In this document: positions 27,235 through 35,665 of the stretch, one piece after another
How positions within the stretch are numbered: position 1 is the stretch's first letter
Layout of the letters: the number at the start of each line of letters is the position of its first letter
Source: JBCDBD01 sp039184335
GTDB lineage: Bacteria; Bacteroidota; Bacteroidia; Flavobacteriales; Flavobacteriaceae
Assembly (NCBI GenBank): GCA_039184335.1
Contig: JBCDBD010000001.1
Coordinates: 1-64,000, forward strand
Reading direction: 5' to 3'
Length of the DNA stretch: 64,000 nt
Notes under the pieces: generated by a model
What the model was told of the DNA's origin: nothing
The model's input: the letters and a program-made list of their open reading frames with translations, nothing else
The model's database searches: none
Program-made: the position numbers and the translations under genes

Positions 27235-27693
27235 ATGTCAGACGGATCATCACAAGATAACATATGGCCCTTACCAAAGTTTTACTTTAAAATAGATTTA
27301 GGGTCCCAAGACAGTACAGTATCCTTTCAGGAAGTATCTGGATTGGATACAGAGACACAACCCATAGAATACCGACACGGAGATAGCAAACAGTTTTCTA
27401 CCATAAAAATGCCAGGTATTGCAAAAACAGGAAATGTAACCTTAAAGAAAGGTGTTTTCGTAAAGGATAATAATTTCTGGAATTGGTATAACAATATTAA
27501 AATGAATACCATAAAAAGGGAAACGGTCACCATTCAGCTATTGGATGAAAGTGGCAACCCGACCATGACCTGGACCCTAGCCAATGCTTGGCCAACAAAA
27601 ATTACGGGAACCGACCTAAAATCGGATGCCAATGAGGTGGCCGTAGAAACCTTGGAATTGGCTCATGAAGGACTAACCATATCCAATAGCTGA
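27235..27693 (+). CDS. Inner tube protein 1 (T4 gp19/Hcp-like)
   Basis: 152 residues, phage tail tube family. FYFKIDLGSQDSTVSFQEVSG at the N terminus, KKGVFVKDNNFWNWYNNI in the middle, and LANAWPTKITGTDL followed by VAVETLELAHEG at the C terminus are the recognised strands and helix. It would stack as hexameric rings inside the sheath. Being just after the sheath gene, it is the likely main tube subunit (Afp1/Pvc1 role). Confidence 0.92.
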   Translation: MSDGSSQDNIWPLPKFYFKIDLGSQDSTVSFQEVSGLDTETQPIEYRHGDSKQFSTIKMPGIAKTGNVTLKKGVFVKDNNFWNWYNNIKMNTIKRETVTIQLLDESGNPTMTWTLANAWPTKITGTDLKSDANEVAVETLELAHEGLTISNS

Positions 27694-27697
27694 TCTC

Positions 27698-28147
27698 ATG
27701 GATAATGTATATCCACCAGTATCCTTTTATTTTCAGTTGGTATTTTCTGGGCCCTTTGGTATTTCAGATACTTCTTTTAAAGAGGTATCTGGCATTACCA
27801 TGGAAATGGGCATAGAAGAAATTGCAGAAGGCGGGGTCAACGGTTATAAACATCGTGTCCCCACTTCTGTTAAATTTCCCAATTTGGTATTAAAAAGAGG
27901 GCTTGTTCCAAGAACGTCCTTAATTGCCCTTTGGATTACCAACACGTTACAAGGTGGATTGGAAGAGGCTATAGAAACCAGATGTATTATTGTGAATTTA
28001 TTGGATGAAAATGGATTGCCTTTAAAGTCATGGAGTTTTGTGAATGCTTGGCCTGTAAAATGGGCTATTTCTGACCTTAATTCGATGAATAATGAGATAG
28101 CCATTGAAACCTTGGAATTTGCCTACAGTTATTTCAGAATTTTATAA
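27698..28147 (+). CDS. Inner tube protein 2 (tube initiator-like)
   Basis: 149 residues, paralogous to the preceding tube protein: FKEVSGITMEM, RGLVPRTSLIALWI, FVNAWPVKWAISDLN and IAIETLEFAYSYF align with its motifs. The C terminus is shorter and hydrophobic (YFRIL). In Afp/PVC the second tube protein (Afp5/Pvc5) forms the ring between spike and main tube, which is the expected role here. Starts 4 nt after the first tube gene. Confidence 0.88.
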   Translation: MDNVYPPVSFYFQLVFSGPFGISDTSFKEVSGITMEMGIEEIAEGGVNGYKHRVPTSVKFPNLVLKRGLVPRTSLIALWITNTLQGGLEEAIETRCIIVNLLDENGLPLKSWSFVNAWPVKWAISDLNSMNNEIAIETLEFAYSYFRIL

Positions 28148-28149
28148 GC

Positions 28150-28308
28150 ATGTCCATAGAAATTAGAGAGCTTATCATTAAGGTGAAGATAGGGGAATCT
28201 GAACCTAAATCGGAGAAAGCGGTAGATATGGTCGCCATTAGGCAATTTCTACAAAAAGAGTGTAAAAAAGAAGTGAAAAAGCAATTGAATAGAATAAAGG
28301 GCAGATAG
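28150..28308 (+). CDS. DUF5908-like mini-protein
   Basis: A 52-residue ORF, ATG at 28150, TAG at 28306-28308. It starts MSIEIRELIIKVKI, a pattern I associate with DUF5908 proteins of Bacteroidota eCIS loci, and ends in a Lys-rich helix (KECKKEVKKQLNRIKG). It fits exactly between tube 2 and the LysM gene with gaps of 2 and 1 nt, the slot of the short Afp6 in Afp. Probably a small baseplate-hub or assembly factor; role unproven. Confidence 0.8.
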   Translation: MSIEIRELIIKVKIGESEPKSEKAVDMVAIRQFLQKECKKEVKKQLNRIKGR

Positions 28309-28309
28309 T

Positions 28310-28963
28310 ATGGGAAAGAACAATATGTCCATAGTTGCTTATGAAAGTAATAAATATTCCAGTCAGACCGGTAATTGTGTGGTACAAATAAACCCTTCTG
28401 CCTATACTCATGATTTTCAAGTAAATTATAATACAGAAACAGCCCAAGGCGCTCCAGGGACTACCTTAAAATTTAAAAGCATTCCACCAGAAAGCGTCTC
28501 GTTTGAAATATATTTTGATGCCACTGGAGCTATTGCCAATAATACCACTGCTGTAAAGACTCAAATAGACGAGTTTAAATCTATCTGTTTTAATTACAAT
28601 GGAGGGATTCATGAACCCAATTATTTGATCATTTCATGGGGATCATTGGTCTTTAAGTGTAAGCTGGTATCCATGAATATAAATTATACACTCTTTAAAC
28701 AAGATGGAACACCATTACGGGCAAAAGCTTCTGTAAAGTTTGAAAAAGCCATAGATGCCAATATGATCGCAAAAGAGGCAGGCAACCAATCGCCAGACCT
28801 TACACATTTTATATTGGTAAAAGAGGGTGATACGTTGCCTTTAATATGCTACAGAACCTACGGGGATAGCAATTACTATTTAGATGTAGCCAACTACAAC
28901 GGCATTGTAAATTTTAGAAGTTTAAGACCAGGGACCAAATTGTATTTGCCTCCAATTAAATAG
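28310..28963 (+). CDS. LysM-domain baseplate hub adaptor (Afp7/Pvc7-like)
   Basis: 217 residues. The first ~150 residues resemble the tube-like fold of Afp7/T4 gp53-type adaptors (SVSFEIYFDATGAI, NYLIISWGSLVFKCKLVSMN). The C-terminal ~50 residues are a LysM domain: FILVKEGDTLPLICYRTYGD, then YYLDVANYNG, then LRPGTKLYLPP. In eCIS it sits between spike complex and tube/baseplate. Start is 1 nt after the mini-protein stop. Confidence 0.9.
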   Translation: MGKNNMSIVAYESNKYSSQTGNCVVQINPSAYTHDFQVNYNTETAQGAPGTTLKFKSIPPESVSFEIYFDATGAIANNTTAVKTQIDEFKSICFNYNGGIHEPNYLIISWGSLVFKCKLVSMNINYTLFKQDGTPLRAKASVKFEKAIDANMIAKEAGNQSPDLTHFILVKEGDTLPLICYRTYGDSNYYLDVANYNGIVNFRSLRPGTKLYLPPIK

Positions 28964-28965
28964 TT

Positions 28966-30747
28966 ATGGCAACATCCCCTTTTGTTGAAGGAACCAACCT
29001 TATCTCGTTCACTATTCTTTCAGAGGGAACTGAAATTCCCTCTACTTATGAGGTTTTATCCATTAGAACAGAACAGTTTGTAAACCGGGTAGCAGAAGCT
29101 GAAATTGTATTGAGGGATGGTAATACCGCAAAACAGACTTTTGCTATTTCAGATTCAGACACCTTTAAGCCAGGTAATGAAATAGAAATAAAACTAGGGT
29201 ATGAAAATTTAAACGATTCCGTTTACAAGGGGGTTGTTGTAAAACAAGCCATAAAAATAGAAAACAATGATGCTAAATTAGTGGTAACCCTAAAAGACAA
29301 AACACTTGCCTTGACCTTGACGAGAAAAAATGGAATATTTACCGATGTCAAAGACCAAGAATTGATTACGGAAATTGCCCAAGATTATGGGGTTACTGCC
29401 AATGTAGATAGCACCACGGTATTGCATAAGGAAATAGTGCAATACTATGCAACAGATTGGGATTTTATAGTCAATAGGGCAGAAGTAAATGGGCTTATGG
29501 TCATAACCGACAGCGGTTCTTTGACCGTTGCAAAGCCAAATGTATCTGCTGCGCCAGAACTGCAATTGCAATATGGTTATGATATCATGGAATTTGATGG
29601 TGAATTGGATGCGACGTATCAGTATTCTGGAGTAGCAGGCAACTCTTGGGATATCGCTTCACAGTCTGTTATAGATGCTACAGCAACAGAACCAACAGTT
29701 AATGACCAAGGCGATATTTCGGGTGCTACTTTAGCCAATGTCTTAAATGCGGGCACCAACGAGCTTAGAACAACGGCACCTATAGACGAAGAAGCCATTC
29801 AGGAATGGGCAGATGCGGCATTGTTGAAATCTCGCTTATCCCAATACAAGGGAGATATTATTTTTCAAGGTTCAGCAAAAGCTAAGGTAAATAGCACTAT
29901 AAAATTATTGGGTTTGGGCAACAGGTTTAATGGCAATGCTTTAATTACAGGGGTGGTACACACCATTGCGGACGGGCAGTGGTATACCGAAACTAAAATA
30001 GGTTGGTCCGACGAATGGTTTGCCGAAAACAAGAATATATCGGGTCCCATTGCGGCGGGCTTGTTACCCGGAATAAAAGGATTGCAGACAGGCATTGTAA
30101 AACAAATCTATGAAGACCCCGACAATGAGTTTAGAGTACAGGTAAGCATCCCTATTTTAGGGATTGAGGGCGAAGCGGTTTGGGCTAGGTTGACCAACTT
30201 CTATACAGGAAATGGCTTTGGTGCTTTTTTTATGCCAGAGGTAGATGATGAGGTTGTTCTCGGATTTATGAATGATGATCCACGGTTTCCAATAATTCTT
30301 GGAAGTGTATATAGCAGTGCGATACCTGCACCTGAAGAGCCAAACGAAGAAAATACCATTAAAACCTTGGTGACACAAAGTAAGTTGGAGCTGCGGTTTG
30401 ATGAAGAAAATAAGGTAGTCACCATACAAACACCAGAAGGTAATAGTATGGTGTTAACTGAAGAAGATAAAGGTATTGTCATCACCGATCAAAATGGAAA
30501 TAGTATTACCATGAATGATGAAGGTGTTGTGGTGGAAAGTAAAAGTAAACTTACCCTCAAAGCTTCAGAAGAGGTAGAAATAGAAGGAAGTTCCGTAAAA
30601 ATCAGTGGAAGTGAGTCTATAGATGCATCTGGAGGTTCTGTCTCTGTTTCAGGGGAGCAATCCACTTCCATATCTGGAAGTGCCAGTTGTGACATTTCCA
30701 GTGATGGACAAATGAGCGTTAAAGGATTGACCGTAATGATAAATTAA
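28966..30747 (+). CDS. VgrG-like spike protein (Afp8/Pvc8-like)
   Basis: 593 residues. The N-terminal two-thirds carry the gp27-like (Phage_GPD) domain (ISFTILSEGTEIPSTYEV, VQYYATDWDFIVNRAEVNG). A gp5-type OB fold lies at about 365-455 (GLQTGIVKQIYEDPDNEFRV, ARLTNFYTGNGFGAFFMPEV, RFPIILGSVYSS). The remainder is a repetitive Ser/Gly/Val-rich beta-helix spike with alternating short strands (KLTLKASEEVEIEGSSVKIS). It would trimerise under the PAAR-like tip. No extra effector domain is fused. Confidence 0.94.
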   Translation: MATSPFVEGTNLISFTILSEGTEIPSTYEVLSIRTEQFVNRVAEAEIVLRDGNTAKQTFAISDSDTFKPGNEIEIKLGYENLNDSVYKGVVVKQAIKIENNDAKLVVTLKDKTLALTLTRKNGIFTDVKDQELITEIAQDYGVTANVDSTTVLHKEIVQYYATDWDFIVNRAEVNGLMVITDSGSLTVAKPNVSAAPELQLQYGYDIMEFDGELDATYQYSGVAGNSWDIASQSVIDATATEPTVNDQGDISGATLANVLNAGTNELRTTAPIDEEAIQEWADAALLKSRLSQYKGDIIFQGSAKAKVNSTIKLLGLGNRFNGNALITGVVHTIADGQWYTETKIGWSDEWFAENKNISGPIAAGLLPGIKGLQTGIVKQIYEDPDNEFRVQVSIPILGIEGEAVWARLTNFYTGNGFGAFFMPEVDDEVVLGFMNDDPRFPIILGSVYSSAIPAPEEPNEENTIKTLVTQSKLELRFDEENKVVTIQTPEGNSMVLTEEDKGIVITDQNGNSITMNDEGVVVESKSKLTLKASEEVEIEGSSVKISGSESIDASGGSVSVSGEQSTSISGSASCDISSDGQMSVKGLTVMIN

Positions 30748-30750
30748 AAA

Positions 30751-31209
30751 ATGGCAAAGGATAAATCATTTTTAGGAAGAGGATGGAGTTTTCCTCCCAC
30801 TTTTCACAATTATGGAGATATAGGGGTGGCCATGGTAGAAAATGAGCAAGACATTCAACAATCTTTAGAAGTGCTTTTGACCACAGGGGTAGGAGAACGT
30901 ATTATGTTACCAGAATACGGGTGCAATTTGCAAACCTATCTCTTTGAGTCTATTTCCAATTCCAAAATGCATTTTATTAGTGAAATCATTAGGTCAGCCA
31001 TTATAGACTTTGAGCCCAGGGTTATTCTTAACGATATCAAGGTAGACCAAACTGACTATCAAGAAGGCGTTATTAAGGTCAAAATTGATTATACCATAGT
31101 GCGTACCAACACTAGATTTAACTTGGTCTTTCCTTATTACAAAGTAGAAGGCACACATTTGCCACAGTTGTATCATCAACAAATAACCCAAAATACCATT
31201 ATGGAATAG
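30751..31209 (+). CDS. gp25-like baseplate wedge protein (Afp9/Pvc9-like)
   Basis: 152 residues of the T4 gp25/TssE-like family. SFLGRGWSFPPTFHN, the helix NEQDIQQSLEVLLTTGVGER and the family hallmark RIMLPEYGCNLQTYLFES are present, followed by a strand with FEPRVILNDIKV. Gp25 nucleates sheath polymerisation at the baseplate. Gap of 3 nt to VgrG and 1 nt to the next gene. Confidence 0.94.
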   Translation: MAKDKSFLGRGWSFPPTFHNYGDIGVAMVENEQDIQQSLEVLLTTGVGERIMLPEYGCNLQTYLFESISNSKMHFISEIIRSAIIDFEPRVILNDIKVDQTDYQEGVIKVKIDYTIVRTNTRFNLVFPYYKVEGTHLPQLYHQQITQNTIME

Positions 31210-31210
31210 T

Positions 31211-34200
31211 ATGATACAAAGAAGAAATGGTACCATAAACAGTAATAGGCTTCCAGAAAATCTTTTGGATGCTCCGTTTAAAATAGACCAACGCTATTTT
31301 TGGGACATTATCGGCTTTATTGCTTTGTATCTAGAAAAAATCAACTACTACAATATTCAGAACAAACGAGAGGGCGATTGGAAGATTTTGGTAGAAGGTG
31401 ACCCTATTATTTTTATGGTGATGATTATCAATCACCCAGTAAAAGATCTGGAAACCTTAATGGAATTTTATGGGAATAATTCCTTGCAGGAGCCTGATCT
31501 AGACGAAAAGGTAGCCCTTCTTGTAAATTGGTATGACAAGGTCAATGGGTGGTATCAGACTTTACTGGCCCTTGGTGAAAAACGATTGGCATATAAAATT
31601 AAAAATGTTGTTGTCGATATATTGTTGCCAAAAAAAAACAACATATTGCTTTTACAACGGCAGCAAGCGTCAAAAAAGAATGAAGAAAAGCTGGTAATAG
31701 GTGTTAAGTCAATGCCCAAGCCTTCTTTGGATGAAGAAATGGAACCTAGGCAGATTTTGAGCACTTATCATAGGATTGTTATACATATCAAGGAATTTGT
31801 AAAAGAATATTTGCAGAAGAATATTTACGCCAAGAATGACCACAAGGCGAATAATGCCATGTATATTGCATTTACCCTATTGTTTAAAAAAGCACAAAAC
31901 CACATCAATGGATTATCTAAAAGACATTTAGACTTTTATTACAAAGATGTTTTAAAACAAGAATTGGATAAAGGCAGCCCTACAAGGGCAGTTATAAATG
32001 TAAACTTGTTGCCAACCGTAGCATCTTCTTTTTTGCCAAAAGGGACAGCCGTATCCGCAGGGAAAATTTTTGGAAGTAAAACAGATGTTCTTTTTGAACT
32101 GACCAAACCCCTGGTGGCATACAATATTGGCATTGGCCATTTACAAACGCTTTTGTTCAATGCTTCCAATTATATAGCGATAGGCACAAACAACCCTACG
32201 ATTTCTTATGTCACCAAGAATGATTTGATAATTGATGGAAAAACATCAGGTGCAAAGGAAGATTGGTTCGTTTTTGGAGCCAATAAACAAAGTGCCCAGA
32301 ATACCAATATCCCTGAAAATCAGTCAGCAGAAATGGGATTCATCATTGGGAGTCCAGTGCTATATTTATCAGAAGGCGTTCGGGAAATAGAAATTGTTAT
32401 TGAGTTTGAAGAAAGCACATCGACAACCTTTTGGAGATTATTGAACGAAATAAAAACCAGTAAAGCAATTTCTTTGACAGCCGTATTCTACAAGGTGTTT
32501 TCAGATGCCTTTACGCTATCTTATACTACTGTAAAAGGTTGGGAAGTATTTAAAAACTATACCATTACTTTTAAAGAAAATGAGTATTTCACTATTAACG
32601 TAGTGCTAGAGAAAGGCAATGCCGCATTAACCACTTCCGCCAAAATTAAAGAAAGCCTGAGTTGGCCATCTATAAAGTTACAGTTAAACGAGTATGCCCC
32701 TGTTTACGCGTATTCTTTTTTTAAAGGTGTAGCTGTGGACACCATTCAAATTAATGTTAAGGTAAGTGGAATTAAAGATGTGGTGTTATACAATAATGTG
32801 GGTAAAATGGCTGCAGGCAAGGCATTCGATCTATTTGGGCCAACTCCTGATAATAACTCTTATTTGTTGATCGGTAAAAACGAAATTTTTAGAAAGAACA
32901 CTACTGGTTTGGCCATTTCCTTAGACTGGGAAAATATACCCAAGGCATATGGCGGTTTTGTTACGTATTATGAAGGTTATCCAGAACCCTTTTCCAACAA
33001 CTCCTTTAAAGTGGATTTTAATGCTTTATCAAACGGTAATTGGCTTCCGGCAAATGAAAATGAAGCCCCTGAATTTAATCTGTTTACCAGTGAACCTTGT
33101 TTAACTCCAGAGGGGTACAAAAGTGAAAAATTAGCAAACAGCACCACAATTAGCATTACAAATTTTGATAAAATAGTAGTAGATGCCAATTTATATCCTA
33201 ATACGCCTTTAGAATATACGGTAACGACCCAATCAGGTTTTGTTAGATTGGTATTGACTTCACCGCAACAAGGCTTTGGAACAAAGGCATATGAAGAACA
33301 ATATTTAAAAGTAGCTACGTATAATGCTAGGGCAATTGTGAATAAAAAGGCAACAATGCCTTTTCCCAACAGACCCTACGTTCCAAAATTAAACGGACTT
33401 AGTTTGTCTTACAAAGCCTCAGACACCCTATTTTTTAAGCCTAATCCGGCTGATGGAGAAAAAGCAGGTATAAATACTGGGCAATTTATTCATTTAACGC
33501 CTTTTGGAAATGAAACTATAATTGATGGAGACCAAGCCATTCAGAAACACACACTATTGCCAAATTTTCAGTCAGAAGGTTATTTGTTCATAGGCTTAGA
33601 TGGGGTTTTACAAACTACCCCCGTTTCGCTTTATTTTCATTTTTTACATTCCAGTACCGCTGTAAACTTACCTAAGAATGGCTTACAGTGGCAATACTAT
33701 TTTATGGATGATTGGGTAACTTTTCAAGAAAGTGATATCATTCTGGACGGTACCAACGGATTCACAAAATCGGGAATTGTAGAAATGGTATTGCCTAAAA
33801 ACAATAGGAATACCAATGAAGAATTAAGCAATGAAACCTATTGGATAAGAATTTCGACTAAAAAGAACAGTATTCACTATCCAAAAATTAAAGGGGTTTA
33901 TGTAAATGCGGTAGAAGTTGTTTGCACAGATAACAGTGCAGATGTGATGGGGAAGGAGGTTGCGGCCAATCGCATTGCTAAGATTGTCGGTAGATTTCCT
34001 GATGTTAAAAAGGTAAACCAGGCTGCGGCGTCTTACGGAGGGATTTCTGTAGAGCAACCCGATCAATTTTATACTCGGGTTAGTGAACGATTGCGTCATA
34101 AAGACAGGGCGTTATCTATTTGGGACTATGAGCGTTTGGTTCTTGCCAACTTTGACGATGTTCTGGTAGCCAAATGCACCAACTTCAATAATGATTTTAA

Positions 34201-34885
34201 ACCCATCCCAGGCATTGTTAAAATGATCGTACTCAGTAAAAAATGGACCAATGATGAACGAAATTATTTTGATGGCGCAGCCTTGGACCGAATAAAGACC
34301 TTTCTACAAAAATTAGCCAGTCCGTTTGCTGATATCACAGTTATTAATCCACAAGTGGAATACCTATTGGTTAATTGTACCGTAGTTTTTAAAGCGGAAG
34401 ATAATGGGGGCTATTATTTAAACAAATTGAATGATGATATTTCCCATTTTCTCTCACCCATTGCCAATATAGACAGTGGTCGCGGAGGCATAGGAGGCAA
34501 TGTGGTGCCCACCATGTTGGTCAGTTATATAGAAAAAAGGCCGTATGTTTCTCTAGTGAGGGCTTTAAGTATAGAGCATATTGTTCGTAAAGGGCTTAAT
34601 AACTATACTGTTGGTATTTATAGCGGCAGCAATGAAATTAGAACGACCACTCCAGAGGCCATATTATCACCAGTGGTACAACATCAAATCATTAGCTCAG
34701 TAGCTAAATCGGGCAATGTAAGTGTCAGTAATTTGGGAATAGGAACTGTTGAAATAGGATTGGATTTTGTAATTCAAGAATCCGCAAAAAGTTCAAAGAA
34801 ATTGGCGATAGCGGAAAATGAAGCATTAAATACAGACCAAGGGTTGCAAGATGATGCAGTGCTTGTGTTTAAAGACAAGGCATAA
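31211..34885 (+). CDS. Baseplate J-like wedge protein (Afp11/Pvc11-like)
   Basis: At 1224 residues this is the largest protein of the cluster. N-terminal ~270 residues are helical (GFIALYLEKINYYNIQ, LSTYHRIVIHIKEFVKEYL). The middle consists of long strand-rich domains. The C-terminal part has the baseplate J/gp6 features: VNQAAASYGGISVEQPDQFY, ERLRHKDRALSIWDYERLVL, FDDVLVAKCTNF and a final strand-rich domain. It should build the wedge ring together with the 968-aa protein downstream. Length well above canonical phage gp6 but in line with Bacteroidota eCIS versions. Confidence 0.85.
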   Translation: MIQRRNGTINSNRLPENLLDAPFKIDQRYFWDIIGFIALYLEKINYYNIQNKREGDWKILVEGDPIIFMVMIINHPVKDLETLMEFYGNNSLQEPDLDEKVALLVNWYDKVNGWYQTLLALGEKRLAYKIKNVVVDILLPKKNNILLLQRQQASKKNEEKLVIGVKSMPKPSLDEEMEPRQILSTYHRIVIHIKEFVKEYLQKNIYAKNDHKANNAMYIAFTLLFKKAQNHINGLSKRHLDFYYKDVLKQELDKGSPTRAVINVNLLPTVASSFLPKGTAVSAGKIFGSKTDVLFELTKPLVAYNIGIGHLQTLLFNASNYIAIGTNNPTISYVTKNDLIIDGKTSGAKEDWFVFGANKQSAQNTNIPENQSAEMGFIIGSPVLYLSEGVREIEIVIEFEESTSTTFWRLLNEIKTSKAISLTAVFYKVFSDAFTLSYTTVKGWEVFKNYTITFKENEYFTINVVLEKGNAALTTSAKIKESLSWPSIKLQLNEYAPVYAYSFFKGVAVDTIQINVKVSGIKDVVLYNNVGKMAAGKAFDLFGPTPDNNSYLLIGKNEIFRKNTTGLAISLDWENIPKAYGGFVTYYEGYPEPFSNNSFKVDFNALSNGNWLPANENEAPEFNLFTSEPCLTPEGYKSEKLANSTTISITNFDKIVVDANLYPNTPLEYTVTTQSGFVRLVLTSPQQGFGTKAYEEQYLKVATYNARAIVNKKATMPFPNRPYVPKLNGLSLSYKASDTLFFKPNPADGEKAGINTGQFIHLTPFGNETIIDGDQAIQKHTLLPNFQSEGYLFIGLDGVLQTTPVSLYFHFLHSSTAVNLPKNGLQWQYYFMDDWVTFQESDIILDGTNGFTKSGIVEMVLPKNNRNTNEELSNETYWIRISTKKNSIHYPKIKGVYVNAVEVVCTDNSADVMGKEVAANRIAKIVGRFPDVKKVNQAAASYGGISVEQPDQFYTRVSERLRHKDRALSIWDYERLVLANFDDVLVAKCTNFNNDFKPIPGIVKMIVLSKKWTNDERNYFDGAALDRIKTFLQKLASPFADITVINPQVEYLLVNCTVVFKAEDNGGYYLNKLNDDISHFLSPIANIDSGRGGIGGNVVPTMLVSYIEKRPYVSLVRALSIEHIVRKGLNNYTVGIYSGSNEIRTTTPEAILSPVVQHQIISSVAKSGNVSVSNLGIGTVEIGLDFVIQESAKSSKKLAIAENEALNTDQGLQDDAVLVFKDKA

Positions 34886-34888
34886 ATT

Positions 34889-35656
34889 ATGAAAGCAAAG
34901 CCATTAAATAGGGAAAGTTTAAAATCGGTTTTTGGGAATGGGGCACGTCCAGATGCCTCTAATTTTGGAAGTTTAATAGATTCTACAGTAAATATTGTAG
35001 ATGATGGGATCTCTAAAAACATGGAAGATGGGCTAATGCTTTCCCCAGAAGGGAATGAATCTAACCGATTGGTAAGTTTTTACGACGATATTTTAGACAA
35101 TCAGCCCGATTGGACCGTAGAATTACAACAAGAAGGCACCAAGGGTTTGGGCATTGTAGAACCTATTTCCAGCGAGTCATCTGAAACAAGATTGTTTTTT
35201 AGATCAGGTGGAAATGTTGGGGTAAATACCCAAGAACCTAAAACGACCCTAGAGGTAAATGGTATTCTTGCCACGACCAGTAGAGTCGGCACTTACATAA
35301 TGGACACGGCCCCGGCAGATGGCCAGTGGCATACGATAATTCCCAATTTAGATGGCTGTGTTGCTTTTGAGGTAATGGCCCAGGTAGGAAAAGAAAAAAC
35401 GGGTAAATATGCCTTGTTACAGGCAATGGCGCTCAGTACTTTTGGTAAATCTAGAAGTAGAATAAAAACCGTACAGGCCTATTATGGCTGGTGGTGGAAT
35501 AAGATTTCCTTACGATGGCATGGAAGTACTTTCAATTACGATTTACAGATAAAAACAAGGTCTAATTACGGACAAGAACAATATATAAAATTCTATATCA
35601 CCAAACTATGGGATAATGAAATCATGTCTTTAATAAAAAATCCAGAAGACGCGTAG
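34889..35656 (+). CDS. Fibre/adhesin-like eCIS protein
   Basis: 255 residues, no signal peptide. A linker-like N terminus (LNRESLKSVFGNGARPDASN) is followed by a stretch typical of Bacteroidota tail-fibre and adhesin stalks, GGNVGVNTQEPKTTLEVNG at about 110-128. A C-terminal strand- and Trp-rich domain (VQAYYGWWWNKISLRWHG, YDLQIKTRSNYGQ) resembles a globular binding head. It is the only fibre-like gene in the operon, so it is the best candidate for target recognition, although a structural baseplate role (its position between two wedge genes) is also possible. Confidence 0.65.
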   Translation: MKAKPLNRESLKSVFGNGARPDASNFGSLIDSTVNIVDDGISKNMEDGLMLSPEGNESNRLVSFYDDILDNQPDWTVELQQEGTKGLGIVEPISSESSETRLFFRSGGNVGVNTQEPKTTLEVNGILATTSRVGTYIMDTAPADGQWHTIIPNLDGCVAFEVMAQVGKEKTGKYALLQAMALSTFGKSRSRIKTVQAYYGWWWNKISLRWHGSTFNYDLQIKTRSNYGQEQYIKFYITKLWDNEIMSLIKNPEDA

Positions 35657-35665
35657 GAGGTATTT

